A stretch of DNA of 64,000 nucleotides, from NCBI GenBank assembly GCA_016793635.1, contig JAEUMD010000011.1, positions 62,001-126,000 of the forward strand, read 5' to 3'. Position numbers and translations under genes: made by a program. Positions 46,053-54,948 of the stretch are shown here, one piece after another (the stretch's first letter is position 1; every line of letters begins with the position of its first letter). Under the pieces are notes generated by a model, which was not told the origin of the DNA, searched no databases, and saw only the letters and a program-made list of their open reading frames with translations. This DNA is from Hyphomicrobiaceae bacterium (GTDB taxonomy: Bacteria; Pseudomonadota; Alphaproteobacteria; Rhizobiales; Hyphomicrobiaceae).

Positions 46053-47333
46053 TTACTTCAGTGGAGCCTCGCCACCCCAGCGCGTCTTCAAGCTCGCCGA
46101 GAAGATATCGACTTGGGCTTCCGATTGGCCCCGATAGACGAATCCGGAAACAGGTCCTGTGCGCTCGAAATCACCCGTCTCAACGAACACGTGAGAATAG
46201 GAGAAATCGGCGGACATCTTTTCGCTGATCTGAACAGTCGCTCCACCACTCAGCCACACGCGATCATTGTCGGGGATTGATGTGAAGCGCTTGGTCGGAT
46301 CGTCGACAGGCGAAATTTCGTAGCCAAGCCCTGCCCGGAGGGTGAACCCGGGGCTCAGGTCATATTCGCCGCCAACAGAAAAGAACCAACCATCACTCCA
46401 ATTTGCCGGAAGGGTCAATCCAACCGGAGTCAAGACGAGTTCCTTGAAGCGGCTCCAGTTCGTCCACTCGATCGTGCCCAACAACCGCATATTCGGCGTA
46501 ATATCTTGGCGCAGAGAGGCCGTCACGATATCGGGTAACTCTAAATCCACGGCGGCTGGAATAGTGCCACCGTTGGCAGTGAAGTCACCCTCCAGATCAT
46601 GTGTCAAACGCGAACGATAGCCGATGCCAATGCTCGTTCCCGCCGTTGGCTGCAATAAGATGCCAGCAGTGAAACCGAAGGCAATGTCGTCAGCGTCGTC
46701 ATAGATTGCGCTTGGTCCGCCCGGCGCACCAAAGGCCAGCTTTGCCTTGGCGAATTGGATCTGACCACCGACACCGATGGTGACGCCCGGCATGACCTGA
46801 AACGCCAGGGTCGGCGCCGCGTTCATGGTGAGGAGCTTTGTCGTTCTTCCAATCTCCGAACCCGCGTAATCGAGGTCGCGTGGCTTCGTCGTAAGACCGA
46901 ATCCGGACGTTATCGAAAGTGCCGCCGTAATCCGCTCCGAAAGTCGATAGGCATAATAACTTGCGCCGAGAATGGCCGGCGATGCGATGTCACCACTGGA
47001 GACGGCCGCACCCGGGAAAATGGCTCCCGGCGGAAGCGGCCCGATGCCGGGATCAATCGATTCAATAGTATTCACGGCTTGCCCGAAGATCGCCGAGAAA
47101 TGGCTTTCGGAGGTCAACCCCGAGCCAGCTTGACCAGCCGCTGCCGGGTTCCAGTACATCGAGGACAGTCCGCCGCCCGCGGCCGAACCGGCGAACGACG
47201 TGCCCTGGAACTGCGCCGACTGTTCGCGAATGGCGAAGCCGCCGGCCGCCGCCTGACCAGCCATAACGAACGCCGTGCCGATGGCCGTCGAAGCAATGAG
47301 TGCGCTCCTCAGCGCGGCGATCGATGTACGCAT
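46053..47333 (-). CDS. FadL/OmpP1-family outer-membrane transporter
   Basis: A 426-residue outer-membrane beta-barrel with a signal peptide (about residues 1-30). The FadL hatch signature follows (GGFAIREQSAQFQGTSFAGSAAGGGLSSMYWNPAA), then alternating strands and an aromatic-containing end. FadL proteins let hydrophobic compounds such as fatty acids or aromatic hydrocarbons cross the outer membrane. Its base composition seems less GC-rich than the neighbours, possibly from transfer. It is a single gene with its own terminator. Confidence 0.92.
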   Translation of the reverse strand: MRTSIAALRSALIASTAIGTAFVMAGQAAAGGFAIREQSAQFQGTSFAGSAAGGGLSSMYWNPAAAGQAGSGLTSESHFSAIFGQAVNTIESIDPGIGPLPPGAIFPGAAVSSGDIASPAILGASYYAYRLSERITAALSITSGFGLTTKPRDLDYAGSEIGRTTKLLTMNAAPTLAFQVMPGVTIGVGGQIQFAKAKLAFGAPGGPSAIYDDADDIAFGFTAGILLQPTAGTSIGIGYRSRLTHDLEGDFTANGGTIPAAVDLELPDIVTASLRQDITPNMRLLGTIEWTNWSRFKELVLTPVGLTLPANWSDGWFFSVGGEYDLSPGFTLRAGLGYEISPVDDPTKRFTSIPDNDRVWLSGGATVQISEKMSADFSYSHVFVETGDFERTGPVSGFVYRGQSEAQVDIFSASLKTRWGGEAPLK

Positions 47334-47551
47334 TACTTACCCCCTCGGCTGCCGCTGAGCGGCACGACTCCACGCTCCCCAGAACCAGCCCGCAGCGTCA
47401 CACACCGGGACTTTTTCGTTCATGGGACACTAGCGTGGAGGAGAGGAGCCGGAAACGAGCGTCTGCTCGATTCGCGGGCATGCAAGTTTGATTTCGACAG
47501 GATTGTGACGCAAACATCACGTTGCGCATGCATGGAGTGATTGAACGTTCA

Positions 47552-48004
47552 TCAATGGTCGGTCGGCAGCCTCTCGACAGCGAGCACGCTGCCTTTCGCC
47601 CCCGTGACGCGGACGCGCGTGCCCTCGGGGCAGTCCACCCCGGAGACGGCCCAGAAGGTATCGCCGAGCCGCAGTCGTCCGCGACCGCCGACGACCGGCC
47701 TGTCGAGAACCGCGGTCTGGCCGACGTGGCGGGCTGCGCGTACGTTGAGAGCGGTGGCGTCGGCGGCAGGTCTGAGGACAGCCGCGCGGTACATCCACAC
47801 GTCGATCAGGATGTCGAGAGCGAAGCAGACGGCGCCGGCGAGAAGGAAGGCGCCGCCCCACGGCTCGACCCGCCAGAGCCGCCAAAGCCCTGCGAGGCCA
47901 GCCAACGTGCCCGCGATCGGCAGCACCGTTCCGAGCAGCGCGACCGTCCAGACCAGGAGCCCCGGAGAACCGCCCGCAGGGTTGCCGCTCGCCGCGTGTC
48001 GCAC
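47552..48004 (-). CDS. NfeD-like membrane protein (second copy)
   Basis: A 150-residue protein with two hydrophobic segments (about residues 14-37 and 47-63) and a C-terminal OB-fold domain of NfeD type (VGQTAVLDRPVVGGRGRLRLGDTFWAVSG...GTRVRVTGAKGSVLAVE). The only in-frame start after the preceding stop is GTG 48004, with no good ribosome site, so translation may be coupled to the gene before. It is downstream of another NfeD gene and a SPFH gene in one operon. Confidence 0.78.
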   Translation of the reverse strand: MRHAASGNPAGGSPGLLVWTVALLGTVLPIAGTLAGLAGLWRLWRVEPWGGAFLLAGAVCFALDILIDVWMYRAAVLRPAADATALNVRAARHVGQTAVLDRPVVGGRGRLRLGDTFWAVSGVDCPEGTRVRVTGAKGSVLAVERLPTDH

Positions 48005-48047
48005 AGCGCGATCGCGACGGTTCTCAGCACGCGAATGAGGGGGCGGG

Positions 48048-48515
48048 CTACTTCTCTTCCGCGTCGGCACGTTCCACCACCAGCGCGGTGCCGTCGACAC
48101 CGATGACGGTGACGCGGGCGCCGACCGGAGCATCCTCACCTTCGGCATTCCAGAGCGTATCGCCGACGCGGATCTTGCCGCGCCCCTGGGTAATGGGGTT
48201 GGCGACGATGAACGTGCGGCCGATGTACTGAGCTCCGCGCACGTTGAGGTCCGGCTCGTCGCTCGCGGTCTTGCTCGGATCAGCGAAGCGGCGAACGATG
48301 AACACGGTGACGACGGCCAGAACCGCGAACGCGACGAGCTGCCACTGCCAAGCGAGCGACGTCGACAGGGCGATGATGCCGACGATGACGGCGGCGATGC
48401 CGAACCAGAGGAAGTGTACGCCGGGCACCATCAGCTCGAGCACGATCAGCAGCACCGCGAGGATGAACCAGTTCCAGCCGCCGAAACTGTAAAGCAGAGC
48501 GGACAGAGACGTCAT
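48048..48515 (-). CDS. NfeD family protein
   Basis: A 155-residue inner-membrane protein with two or three TM segments (about residues 12-70, WNWFILAVLLIVLELMVPGVHFLWFG) and a C-terminal OB-fold (YIGRTFIVANPITQGRGKIRVGDTLWNAEG). NfeD proteins work with SPFH/stomatin proteins at membrane microdomains. GGAG eight bases before ATG 48515 decides the start. It lies 124 bases after the SPFH gene. Confidence 0.92.
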   Translation of the reverse strand: MTSLSALLYSFGGWNWFILAVLLIVLELMVPGVHFLWFGIAAVIVGIIALSTSLAWQWQLVAFAVLAVVTVFIVRRFADPSKTASDEPDLNVRGAQYIGRTFIVANPITQGRGKIRVGDTLWNAEGEDAPVGARVTVIGVDGTALVVERADAEEK

Positions 48516-48639
48516 GAGGTGATCTCCGAAGGCAGGTGCCTGATCGCGCGCAGCGAGCAACGCACAGTATCATGACAAACGGACGGCGGGGCATCGCAGA
48601 CGCCCCGCCCAACACGCGATTGCGAAAGGGCGGCGCCCG

Positions 48640-49581
48640 TCACCCCTTGCCGCCCGATGCATTCTTGAACGCCTCGCCAGCGATCTGGCCGATACCAGCC
48701 AGCGAACCGAGCATCGACGAGGCCTCGAGCGGCATCATGATGACCTTCTGGTTGGGCGCTCGGGCCAGGGCTTCCAGCGCTTTCATATAATTGTTGGCGA
48801 CGAAGTAGTTGATGGCCTGCACGTTGCCGTTGGCGATGGCCTCCGACACCATCTGGGTCGCCTTGGCTTCTGCCTCGGCCGCACGCTCGCGGGCCTCGGC
48901 ATCCTTGAAGGCTGCTTCGCGGCGGCCCTCGGCCTCCAGCACGGCCGCCTGCTTCTTGCCCTCGGCCTCGAGAATGGCAGCCTGGCGCTGACCTTCCGAC
49001 TCGAGGATCTGCGCGCGCTTCTCGCGCTCGGCCTTCATCTGGCGGGCCATCGAGTCGACCAGGTCGCGCGGCGGCGCGATGTCCTTGATCTCGATGCGCG
49101 TGACCTTGATGCCCCAGGCCTCCGTGGCGGCATCGACGACTTCGAGCAGCTTGGCGTTGATATGGTCACGGTTGGAGAGCAGCTCGTCGAGGTCCATCGA
49201 GCCCATGACGGTACGGACGTTGGTCATGGTGAGATTGACGATGGAGCCTTCCAGCGCATCGACCTCGTAGGCGGCGCGGGCGGCGTTGAGGATCTGGTAG
49301 AAGGTGACGCCATCGACACGCACCATGGCGTTGTCTCGGGTGATCACGTCCTGGCTCGGAATGTCGAGCACCTGCTCCTTCATGTTCATCCTGTAGCCCA
49401 CCCGCTCCATCACCGGCACGAGGATGTGCAGGCCGGGCGTCAGCGTGCGGGTGTAGCGGCCGAAGTTCTCGACGGTGTAGTTGTAGCCCTGGGGAACGAC
49501 CTTGACGGTCGACCAGAGCGCGGCGATGGCCAGCAGAATGAGAAGCAGGCCAACGATCTCGAAACCACCGAAAGGATTCAT
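48640..49581 (-). CDS. SPFH/Band-7 stomatin-like protein
   Basis: A 313-residue protein with an N-terminal membrane segment (about residues 8-26), an SPFH domain (about 25-210; VVPQGYNYTVENFGRYTRTLTPGLHILVPV, DGVTFYQI) and a long coiled coil rich in Glu, Ala and Lys (about 195-255). It is of the QmcA/stomatin type that forms membrane assemblies and can affect FtsH or NfeD partners. ATG 49581 has GGAG at the right distance; ATG 49590 does not. Confidence 0.94.
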   Translation of the reverse strand: MNPFGGFEIVGLLLILLAIAALWSTVKVVPQGYNYTVENFGRYTRTLTPGLHILVPVMERVGYRMNMKEQVLDIPSQDVITRDNAMVRVDGVTFYQILNAARAAYEVDALEGSIVNLTMTNVRTVMGSMDLDELLSNRDHINAKLLEVVDAATEAWGIKVTRIEIKDIAPPRDLVDSMARQMKAEREKRAQILESEGQRQAAILEAEGKKQAAVLEAEGRREAAFKDAEARERAAEAEAKATQMVSEAIANGNVQAINYFVANNYMKALEALARAPNQKVIMMPLEASSMLGSLAGIGQIAGEAFKNASGGKG

Positions 49582-49887
49582 TTCTGACATCTCCGGAATG
49601 AATTGTGGAACAGCACCGAACGCGAAAGCGCGGCATCCCTTGCGGAAGACTTAGCTGGAATCTGGAAAGACCTGGTAAATCCGCTGTTCCCCATGGAACA
49701 ATTGAACATGAAATCGAGCTTTTTTCGGTGCAAACTGCGGATCCAGGCCACCTCGAGCCGGGTTGCATCCGCTTATCTCGGACAAGTAAAAAGCCCGCGC
49801 GGATGCTCCGCGCGGGCGACGCCGGCATAATCATCCGGCCATTTCAATCTTTTTGGTTGGCCGAGCCGCTTTGCAAATGCGATCGGA
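49582..49887. other. Intergenic region between SPFH gene and hemH
   Basis: About 306 bases with the hemH terminator near its right end and presumably the SPFH operon promoter in the AT-richer middle (about 49680-49750). No gene is convincing. Confidence 0.4.
49786..49817 (-). terminator. Intrinsic terminator of hemH
   Basis: Ten-base arms GCCCGCGCGG and CCGCGCGGGC around ATGCT. On the minus strand they are followed by TTTTTAC, about 70 bases after the hemH stop. Confidence 0.9.
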
Positions 49888-50946
49888 TCAGACCCAACCC
49901 ATCAGCTCGCGGCGGACGACGGCCTCGATCACGTCAATGCCCTCCGCACCGTCGTTCAACGCCGGCAGGTAGGCGAAGCGCTCGCCTCCGTTGTGCATGA
50001 AAATCTCGCGGTTCTCGACGTCCAGCTCCTCCAGCGTCTCGAGACAATCGGCGGAGAAACCCGGCGCCACCAGCACGAGCTTTTTCACGCCCTCTTTCGC
50101 CAGCCTCGCGACCGTCTCGTCCGTGTAGGGCTGGAGCCACGGGTCGCTACCGAACCGCGACTGGAATGTCGTCAGCCACTTTTCCTTCTCAATTCCGAGA
50201 CGGTCACGCAGCAAGCGCGATGTTTTCTGACATTGGCAGTGATAGGGGTCGCCCTGCTGGAGATATTTCTCGGGCATGCCGTGGAAAGTCGCGATGATTT
50301 TTTCCGGCACGAAATCGAGCTTTGCGAGATCGCGCTCCATGGATTTCGCCAGCGCCTCGATATAGGCAGGGTCCTCGAAATAGGCGGGAGCGACGCGCAC
50401 GGCCGGCTGCCAGCGCATCATGATCAAAGCGCGGAAAGCCTGGTCGCAGGCGGTCGCAGAAGTCGCCGCCGCGTACTGCGGATAGAGCGGCACGAGAAGA
50501 ATGCGATCGCAGCCCTGCTCCATCAGCCAGCGGATGCGGCTTTCGGTGGTGGGGTTCGCATAGCGCATCGCCCAATCGACGACGACCCGCCCGTCGCCGC
50601 CGAGCCGCTTGGCCAGCCCCTCGGCCTGCGCCCGCGTGATCGTCTTGAGCGGCCCCTCGTCGCGCTCCTTATTCCAGATGCTCTCGTAGTCTTTGCCCTT
50701 CTTCGACGGGCGCACGGTGAGGATGATGAGGTTGAGGATCGGCCACCACTTCCAACGCGGCTCCTCGATCACGCGCGGGTCGGAAAGGAACTGTTTCAGG
50801 TAGCGGCGCATGGGCCAGTAGCTCGTCGCATCGGGCGTGCCGAGGTTGAGCAGCAGCACGCCGATGCGCCCGTGGGCGACACGCGGGTGGTCCTTCGGCC
50901 AATGGGCGCGATCAGGCACGGGCGCGACGGGCTTCATCTCGTTCAT
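49888..50946 (-). CDS. hemH: Ferrochelatase
   Basis: A 352-residue enzyme inserting iron into protoporphyrin IX, the last step of heme synthesis, at the inner face of the membrane. Seen are IGVLLLNLGTPDA near residue 28, the catalytic His in TFHGMPEKYL and the acidic motif PGFSADCLETLEEL. TTGGAG precedes ATG 50946. The window encodes several heme proteins, but hemH is not in an operon with them. Confidence 0.96.
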   Translation of the reverse strand: MNEMKPVAPVPDRAHWPKDHPRVAHGRIGVLLLNLGTPDATSYWPMRRYLKQFLSDPRVIEEPRWKWWPILNLIILTVRPSKKGKDYESIWNKERDEGPLKTITRAQAEGLAKRLGGDGRVVVDWAMRYANPTTESRIRWLMEQGCDRILLVPLYPQYAAATSATACDQAFRALIMMRWQPAVRVAPAYFEDPAYIEALAKSMERDLAKLDFVPEKIIATFHGMPEKYLQQGDPYHCQCQKTSRLLRDRLGIEKEKWLTTFQSRFGSDPWLQPYTDETVARLAKEGVKKLVLVAPGFSADCLETLEELDVENREIFMHNGGERFAYLPALNDGAEGIDVIEAVVRRELMGWV

Positions 50947-51125
50947 CTCGTCTCCAACGGAAATCGCCGAACCGATCAGGCACGGGTGAGCGGCTCATGC
51001 ACGCCTAACCGCCGATACCCGCGTTGCGCAAGTGCGAATGCTTGACCACGACTTCGGCCAAGGGGCCGGGAGGCGACGGGCCGATCCGCGAGGCCGGAGT
51101 GCTCTTCACTGCGCGGCTCGAATGC

Positions 51126-52388
51126 CTATTTAGGGCGTGACGCGGCCGCCTGCGAGGCCCTGGCGCCACCGCGCGCCGGCTTGGCGGCGCGTTTGCGGCC
51201 CTGAACAGCCTCTTTGGTCTCCGAATTCCCGCTCGCAGCGACCGCTGCCACTTCCGTCGCACCGTCGTCCGCGACCGGGAGGACTGCCGCCTGGCCACGC
51301 GCCACCAACTGGCCCGAGACTTTTTCGGACGAGACCTTGTCGGACCGGCCAGCGCGCCCCGGCTTCGCTTCCCGATCTTTAGGCGCATCGTCCTCGGCCG
51401 GCACATCGACGCGACGGCGGGCCTCGTCGTTCGGCCTCGAATCCTCGTCGTCGCTCATCTCGGTCGCTGCCGCGGTGCGGCGGGCCAACCGCCGCGCTGC
51501 TTTCGCGGCATGCCAGTAATGGCCGATCCGATCCGCGAATTCGGCCGCCGGCTCTGCGTAGAGTGCTTCCCCCTTTGCGGCGAGTTGGCGCCGTATCTCC
51601 TGCTGACGCTGGCGAGCGATGGCGATGAGATCACGGTTGTCCACGGGCTTGGACGCGTTCTCTGTTGCGGCCATTGCCTTGGCGATCAGCATGTAGATGT
51701 CATGATCCTCACCGAGCAGGTCGGCTGTCTCCTTGGCGAGCACCGCGCGCGCGCCCATCACTTCCGGCCAAACCCGTTCCAGCAGCCCCATGTGGCGCCA
51801 GTGAGCTTGCACCGCCTTGCGCCACTCGTGAAATGCTTCGTCATGGTGCTCGTCGTAGGCGGCCATCATGGCGCGGCGCCCGTCTCGGTAGTTCTTCTCG
51901 AGCCCGCGGCGGAGCGAGCCAAACCCGTTCGAGCGCAGCTTCAGGTCGTCGAGCTCCTTGCGAGCCGCGACGAGCGCCGCGATAGCTTCCTCTACCGGTC
52001 CACCGCCATTGTCTTGCTCAGCCGCCGCCTCCCTTGCCGCCTCCGCCCGCGCCACGAGAGCGAGAGCGGCTTTGCGAACCTTTGCCGGGCCGCCGTCAGC
52101 GAAGCGCTGGGCCGTGGCGCGCAGCACGTCGCTATCGCGTGTTCCCGAGAGAAGCCGAGCGATGTCGCGAAACCGCTGATTCTCACGCCGGTAGCCGTCT
52201 CCCTCGAATGCTGGGCGCAGCAGCTTCATCAGCGCGCGCAGCCGCTTCAGGCACTTGCGGGCCTCGTGGATTGCCGCAACGCGATCGTCGCCGGAGCGCA
52301 GATGCTCGATGGCGAGATCGATCTGCTCCTCGGCGATGCGCTGGAGGCCCTTGTCGACGGGCTCGTTCAATTTGAAGCGGTAGGCCAT
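51126..52388 (-). CDS. CHAD domain protein
   Basis: A 420-residue protein. The CHAD domain spans about residues 10-285, with conserved His and basic patches (AIHEARKCLKRLRALMKLLRP, FHEWRKAVQAHWRHMGLL, ARQRQQEIRRQ). A long low-complexity tail rich in Asp, Arg, Ala and Lys follows (about 300-420). CHAD domains bind polyphosphate. No CYTH domain is attached. ATG 52388 reads MAYRFKLNEPV; a GTG three codons earlier is possible. Confidence 0.9.
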   Translation of the reverse strand: MAYRFKLNEPVDKGLQRIAEEQIDLAIEHLRSGDDRVAAIHEARKCLKRLRALMKLLRPAFEGDGYRRENQRFRDIARLLSGTRDSDVLRATAQRFADGGPAKVRKAALALVARAEAAREAAAEQDNGGGPVEEAIAALVAARKELDDLKLRSNGFGSLRRGLEKNYRDGRRAMMAAYDEHHDEAFHEWRKAVQAHWRHMGLLERVWPEVMGARAVLAKETADLLGEDHDIYMLIAKAMAATENASKPVDNRDLIAIARQRQQEIRRQLAAKGEALYAEPAAEFADRIGHYWHAAKAARRLARRTAAATEMSDDEDSRPNDEARRRVDVPAEDDAPKDREAKPGRAGRSDKVSSEKVSGQLVARGQAAVLPVADDGATEVAAVAASGNSETKEAVQGRKRAAKPARGGARASQAAASRPK

Positions 52389-52493
52389 TGGTCTCACGCG
52401 ATGTCTCGGGCGCGGGGTCGCGCCTGTGTCACGAGGAGATAGGCACTCTCGGCTGTCACAATCCAGGGGCAGATCAGCGCTGACCGCCGAGCA

Positions 52494-53156
52494 TCAATGG
52501 CCCGGAGGCGTACGACGTTCGCCGGCGGCCCATGCGAGCCATGATTTCACCCGTTCCACCGGGTCGGGAGCTGCCATGAAATCCGTGATGACGGCCGCGC
52601 TGTCGGCACCCGCCTTCAGCGCGGCACTCGCCCGTTGAGGTGTCAGCCCGGCAATGGCCACCAGTTCGAGCACACCGATGCGCTGCCTCCAGGCACCGAG
52701 CCGCTCGAGACCTTGCGGGGCCCATTTCATCGCTTTGAGCCGCGTCTCGAAGATCGGGCCGAGTGCGACATAATCGGGCGAAGCGGCGAGAGCGGTTTCG
52801 AGCTCCTCGGGCGAATGTGTCGAGAGGCCGAGCCGCAAGCCGCCGCGCCGGATGGCCGCGAGGTCGGCCGACGCCAGATCCTCCTGGCCGAGATGGATAT
52901 AATCGGCGCCCATGGCGAGAGCTTCGCGCCAATGGTCGTTGACGATGAGCTGGCAATCGTTCGCCCGGCAAACAGCGAGGGACGCCGCGATCTGGCGCTC
53001 CACGTCCTCCGGGTCCGCGTCCTTGAGGCGCAGTTGCACGGTGCGGATGCCGAGCGGCACCAGCCGCTCGATCCATCGGGCGTCCGGCAGAATGGGGTAG
53101 AACACGTCGAGACGTTCGCGGTTCGCAATCGGTGTCTTGCTCGCGGCAGCGGTCAT
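52494..53156 (-). CDS. thiE: Thiamine phosphate synthase
   Basis: A 220-residue TIM-barrel enzyme joining the thiazole and pyrimidine halves of thiamine. It has [11 protein letters not shown] for pyrophosphate and metal contacts, [28 protein letters not shown] and [11 protein letters not shown]. Its start overlaps the thiG end by four bases (ATGA). The last gene of thiSGE. Confidence 0.93.
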   Translation of the reverse strand: MTAAASKTPIANRERLDVFYPILPDARWIERLVPLGIRTVQLRLKDADPEDVERQIAASLAVCRANDCQLIVNDHWREALAMGADYIHLGQEDLASADLAAIRRGGLRLGLSTHSPEELETALAASPDYVALGPIFETRLKAMKWAPQGLERLGAWRQRIGVLELVAIAGLTPQRASAALKAGADSAAVITDFMAAPDPVERVKSWLAWAAGERRTPPGH

Positions 53157-54001
53157 GGCCCGTTCCGCGCTTTCCCACCCGCGCCGCCGAGATCGAAAAA
53201 CGGCGTTCCAGCGACAGGTGTCGAGGGTTGCGCCATGTCACGCTTTTCCATGAGGCCGGACTCGAACGCCGCGCGTCCCGCCTCCAACGCCTTGGCGAAG
53301 GCTTCAGCCATGCGGACCGGATCGCCTGCCTTGGCGACGGCCGTATTCAGCAGAACCGCATCAAAGCCCATCTCCATCGCTTCCGCGGCATGCGACGGCG
53401 CGCCGATTCCCGCGTCCACCACCAGCGGCAGATCGGGGAAATACGCGCGCATCGTCTTCAGCGCATAGCGGTTGTTGAGGCCGAGACCGGTCCCGATCGG
53501 CGCGCCCCAGGGCATCAAGACCTCGCATCCCGCCGCGACGAGGCGCTCGGCAGCTCCGAGATCCTCGGTTGTATAGGGGAAAACCTTGAAGCCCTGCCGG
53601 TTCAACTCCCGCGCCGCCTCGACGAGACCGAACAGGTCCGGTTGCAGCGTGTCGTCGTTGGCGATGACCTCGAGCTTGATCCAATCGGTCCCGAGTAGCT
53701 CGCGCGCCATCTGCGCCGTGGTGATCGCCTCCTTGGCGGTGCGGCAGCCGGCGGTGTTCGGCAACAGCAGCACGCCCAGCGCCTGAACGAGTTCAAGGAA
53801 TCGCTCGCCGTTGCGTCCTCGCGCGGCCTCGCGCCGAAGCGATACGGTCACGATGCCGGCCCGCGACGACCTCACTGCCTCGCTCATGATCTGCGGCGAA
53901 GGGTAGAGCGCCGTGCCCAGTAGCAGGCGCGACGACAGCTCGCGGCCGTAGAACGACAATGGTCGCGGGGCGGGGCGGCGATTGGGATCGAATGCATTCA
54001 T
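53153..54001 (-). CDS. thiG: Thiazole synthase
   Basis: A 282-residue TIM-barrel enzyme that forms the thiamine thiazole from deoxyxylulose phosphate, an imine and ThiS thiocarboxylate. Motifs include [31 protein letters not shown], the Schiff-base Lys in WIKLEVI, and [15 protein letters not shown] 54001 is chosen; no clear ribosome site is seen, and earlier starts give non-family sequence. It lies 144 bases after thiS. Confidence 0.94.
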   Translation of the reverse strand: MNAFDPNRRPAPRPLSFYGRELSSRLLLGTALYPSPQIMSEAVRSSRAGIVTVSLRREAARGRNGERFLELVQALGVLLLPNTAGCRTAKEAITTAQMARELLGTDWIKLEVIANDDTLQPDLFGLVEAARELNRQGFKVFPYTTEDLGAAERLVAAGCEVLMPWGAPIGTGLGLNNRYALKTMRAYFPDLPLVVDAGIGAPSHAAEAMEMGFDAVLLNTAVAKAGDPVRMAEAFAKALEAGRAAFESGLMEKRDMAQPSTPVAGTPFFDLGGAGGKARNGP

Positions 54002-54145
54002 GCGGGGAATGTAGCGATTTGAGTTGGCAGCGACCAGAGACCACGAACGACGACAGCGTGGACGGCGCCGAGTTCGGCACACCGCTTCTTTGCGATGGGG
54101 GCAGTGCCCCGATCGATCGATGTCGCGCTGCGCCTGCTTCCGACG

Positions 54146-54367
54146 TCACCCACCCTGCCGGGCCGACACGACCTCGATGCGGTCGCCGGCATTCACGGTG
54201 GTGGCTTCCCGCTGCCGTTCGGGAACGAAATCGCCGTTGAGCGCAGTCGCAACCTTCGCCCCGCCATACCCGAGTTGCCTCAACACATCGGCGAGATGAC
54301 CCGGCGCGACGGCCTGCGTATCGCCGTTGACGTTGATTTCGATCCTCGGGGCCACTGTCGCCGGCAC
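54146..54367 (-). CDS. thiS: Sulfur carrier protein ThiS
   Basis: A 73-residue ubiquitin-like sulfur carrier. It starts with the strand RIEINVNGD, contains ATALNGDFVPER and ends in the required Gly-Gly (ARQGG), which is adenylated and turned into a thiocarboxylate. GTG 54367 is chosen because GAGGAG sits five bases upstream; no ATG is close. First gene of thiSGE. No ThiO gene and no TPP riboswitch is present. Confidence 0.9.
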   Translation of the reverse strand: MPATVAPRIEINVNGDTQAVAPGHLADVLRQLGYGGAKVATALNGDFVPERQREATTVNAGDRIEVVSARQGG

Positions 54368-54502
54368 TGGCTCTCTCCTCGCTGAGGCCACATCCCCAGG
54401 CGTCATCGCCGCCAGCGGTGCGGCGCGTCGAGGGAGAACTCCTTCCATAACATTCCGGAAACCACGATCAAGCGGCGCCTGCGAGCCTGCCGACAACCCA
54501 TC

Positions 54503-54530
54503 TTGAACGTTGTTCAGTTTGTGCTACATT
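54503..54530 (+). promoter_or_regulatory. Putative promoter of the small gene at 54.57 kb
   Basis: TTGAAC (-35) and TACATT (-10) separated by 16 bases give a start near 54537. It is interlaced with two operator-like dyads. Confidence 0.5.
54504..54516. promoter_or_regulatory. Operator-like dyad TGAAC-GTT-GTTCA
   Basis: Perfect 13-bp dyad overlapping the putative -35 box. An identical-arm copy lies 33 bases downstream. Confidence 0.65.
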
Positions 54531-54536
54531 GAATGT

Positions 54537-54549
54537 TGAACGCGGTTCA
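54537..54549. promoter_or_regulatory. Operator-like dyad TGAAC-GCG-GTTCA
   Basis: Second perfect copy with the same arms, 33 bases (three helical turns) from the first and over the predicted start of transcription. The pair looks like a repressor operator. Confidence 0.65.
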
Positions 54550-54565
54550 CTCATGGAGAAAGCCA

Positions 54566-54832
54566 ATGCGAAGTCACAAACGCGTCAGCACAATCTTTTC
54601 GCGAAACGGTCGTGATGGTCGAACGTGGTGGCTGGCGCGCGCCATCGCGGCCGCGCTCACTTGGCTGGGCGATACCCTGCTCGGACCGGTCGCACGAGCG
54701 GCGCGTATCGTCGCCGACGCGGATGCCCGCCTCGTCGGCATCGGCAGCCCCCGTTTCCCCCGGATTTCCGCTGTCGCTGCGTCAACAAGCGACCACGTTG
54801 GTGCGATCATTAACCAAGTTCGCAGCAGATAA
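54566..54832 (+). CDS. Small protein of unknown function behind twin operator
   Basis: An 88-residue basic protein (MRSHKRVSTIFSRNGRDGRTWW at the start) with a hydrophobic stretch at about residues 24-50 (LARAIAAALTWLGDTLLGPVARAA), possibly one membrane helix or an amphipathic segment. No family recognised. GGAGAAAG is well placed before ATG 54566, and a promoter with two dyads lies upstream, which supports expression. Confidence 0.55.
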   Translation: MRSHKRVSTIFSRNGRDGRTWWLARAIAAALTWLGDTLLGPVARAARIVADADARLVGIGSPRFPRISAVAASTSDHVGAIINQVRSR

Positions 54833-54948
54833 GAGGCTCATCCCGCAACCCGTTGTGCCGGCGAGAGTAGACACCTGCCACCCGGCGCGCGTCCCCCGAA
54901 TTCCGCCTCGCCACGAGCCGAGGCCATGCATCGCCCTTCGAGGACCAC

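Noticed and set aside
54368-54560. TPP riboswitch upstream of thiS
   Set aside because: The characteristic CTGAGA and ACCTGATC-type segments were not found on the minus strand.
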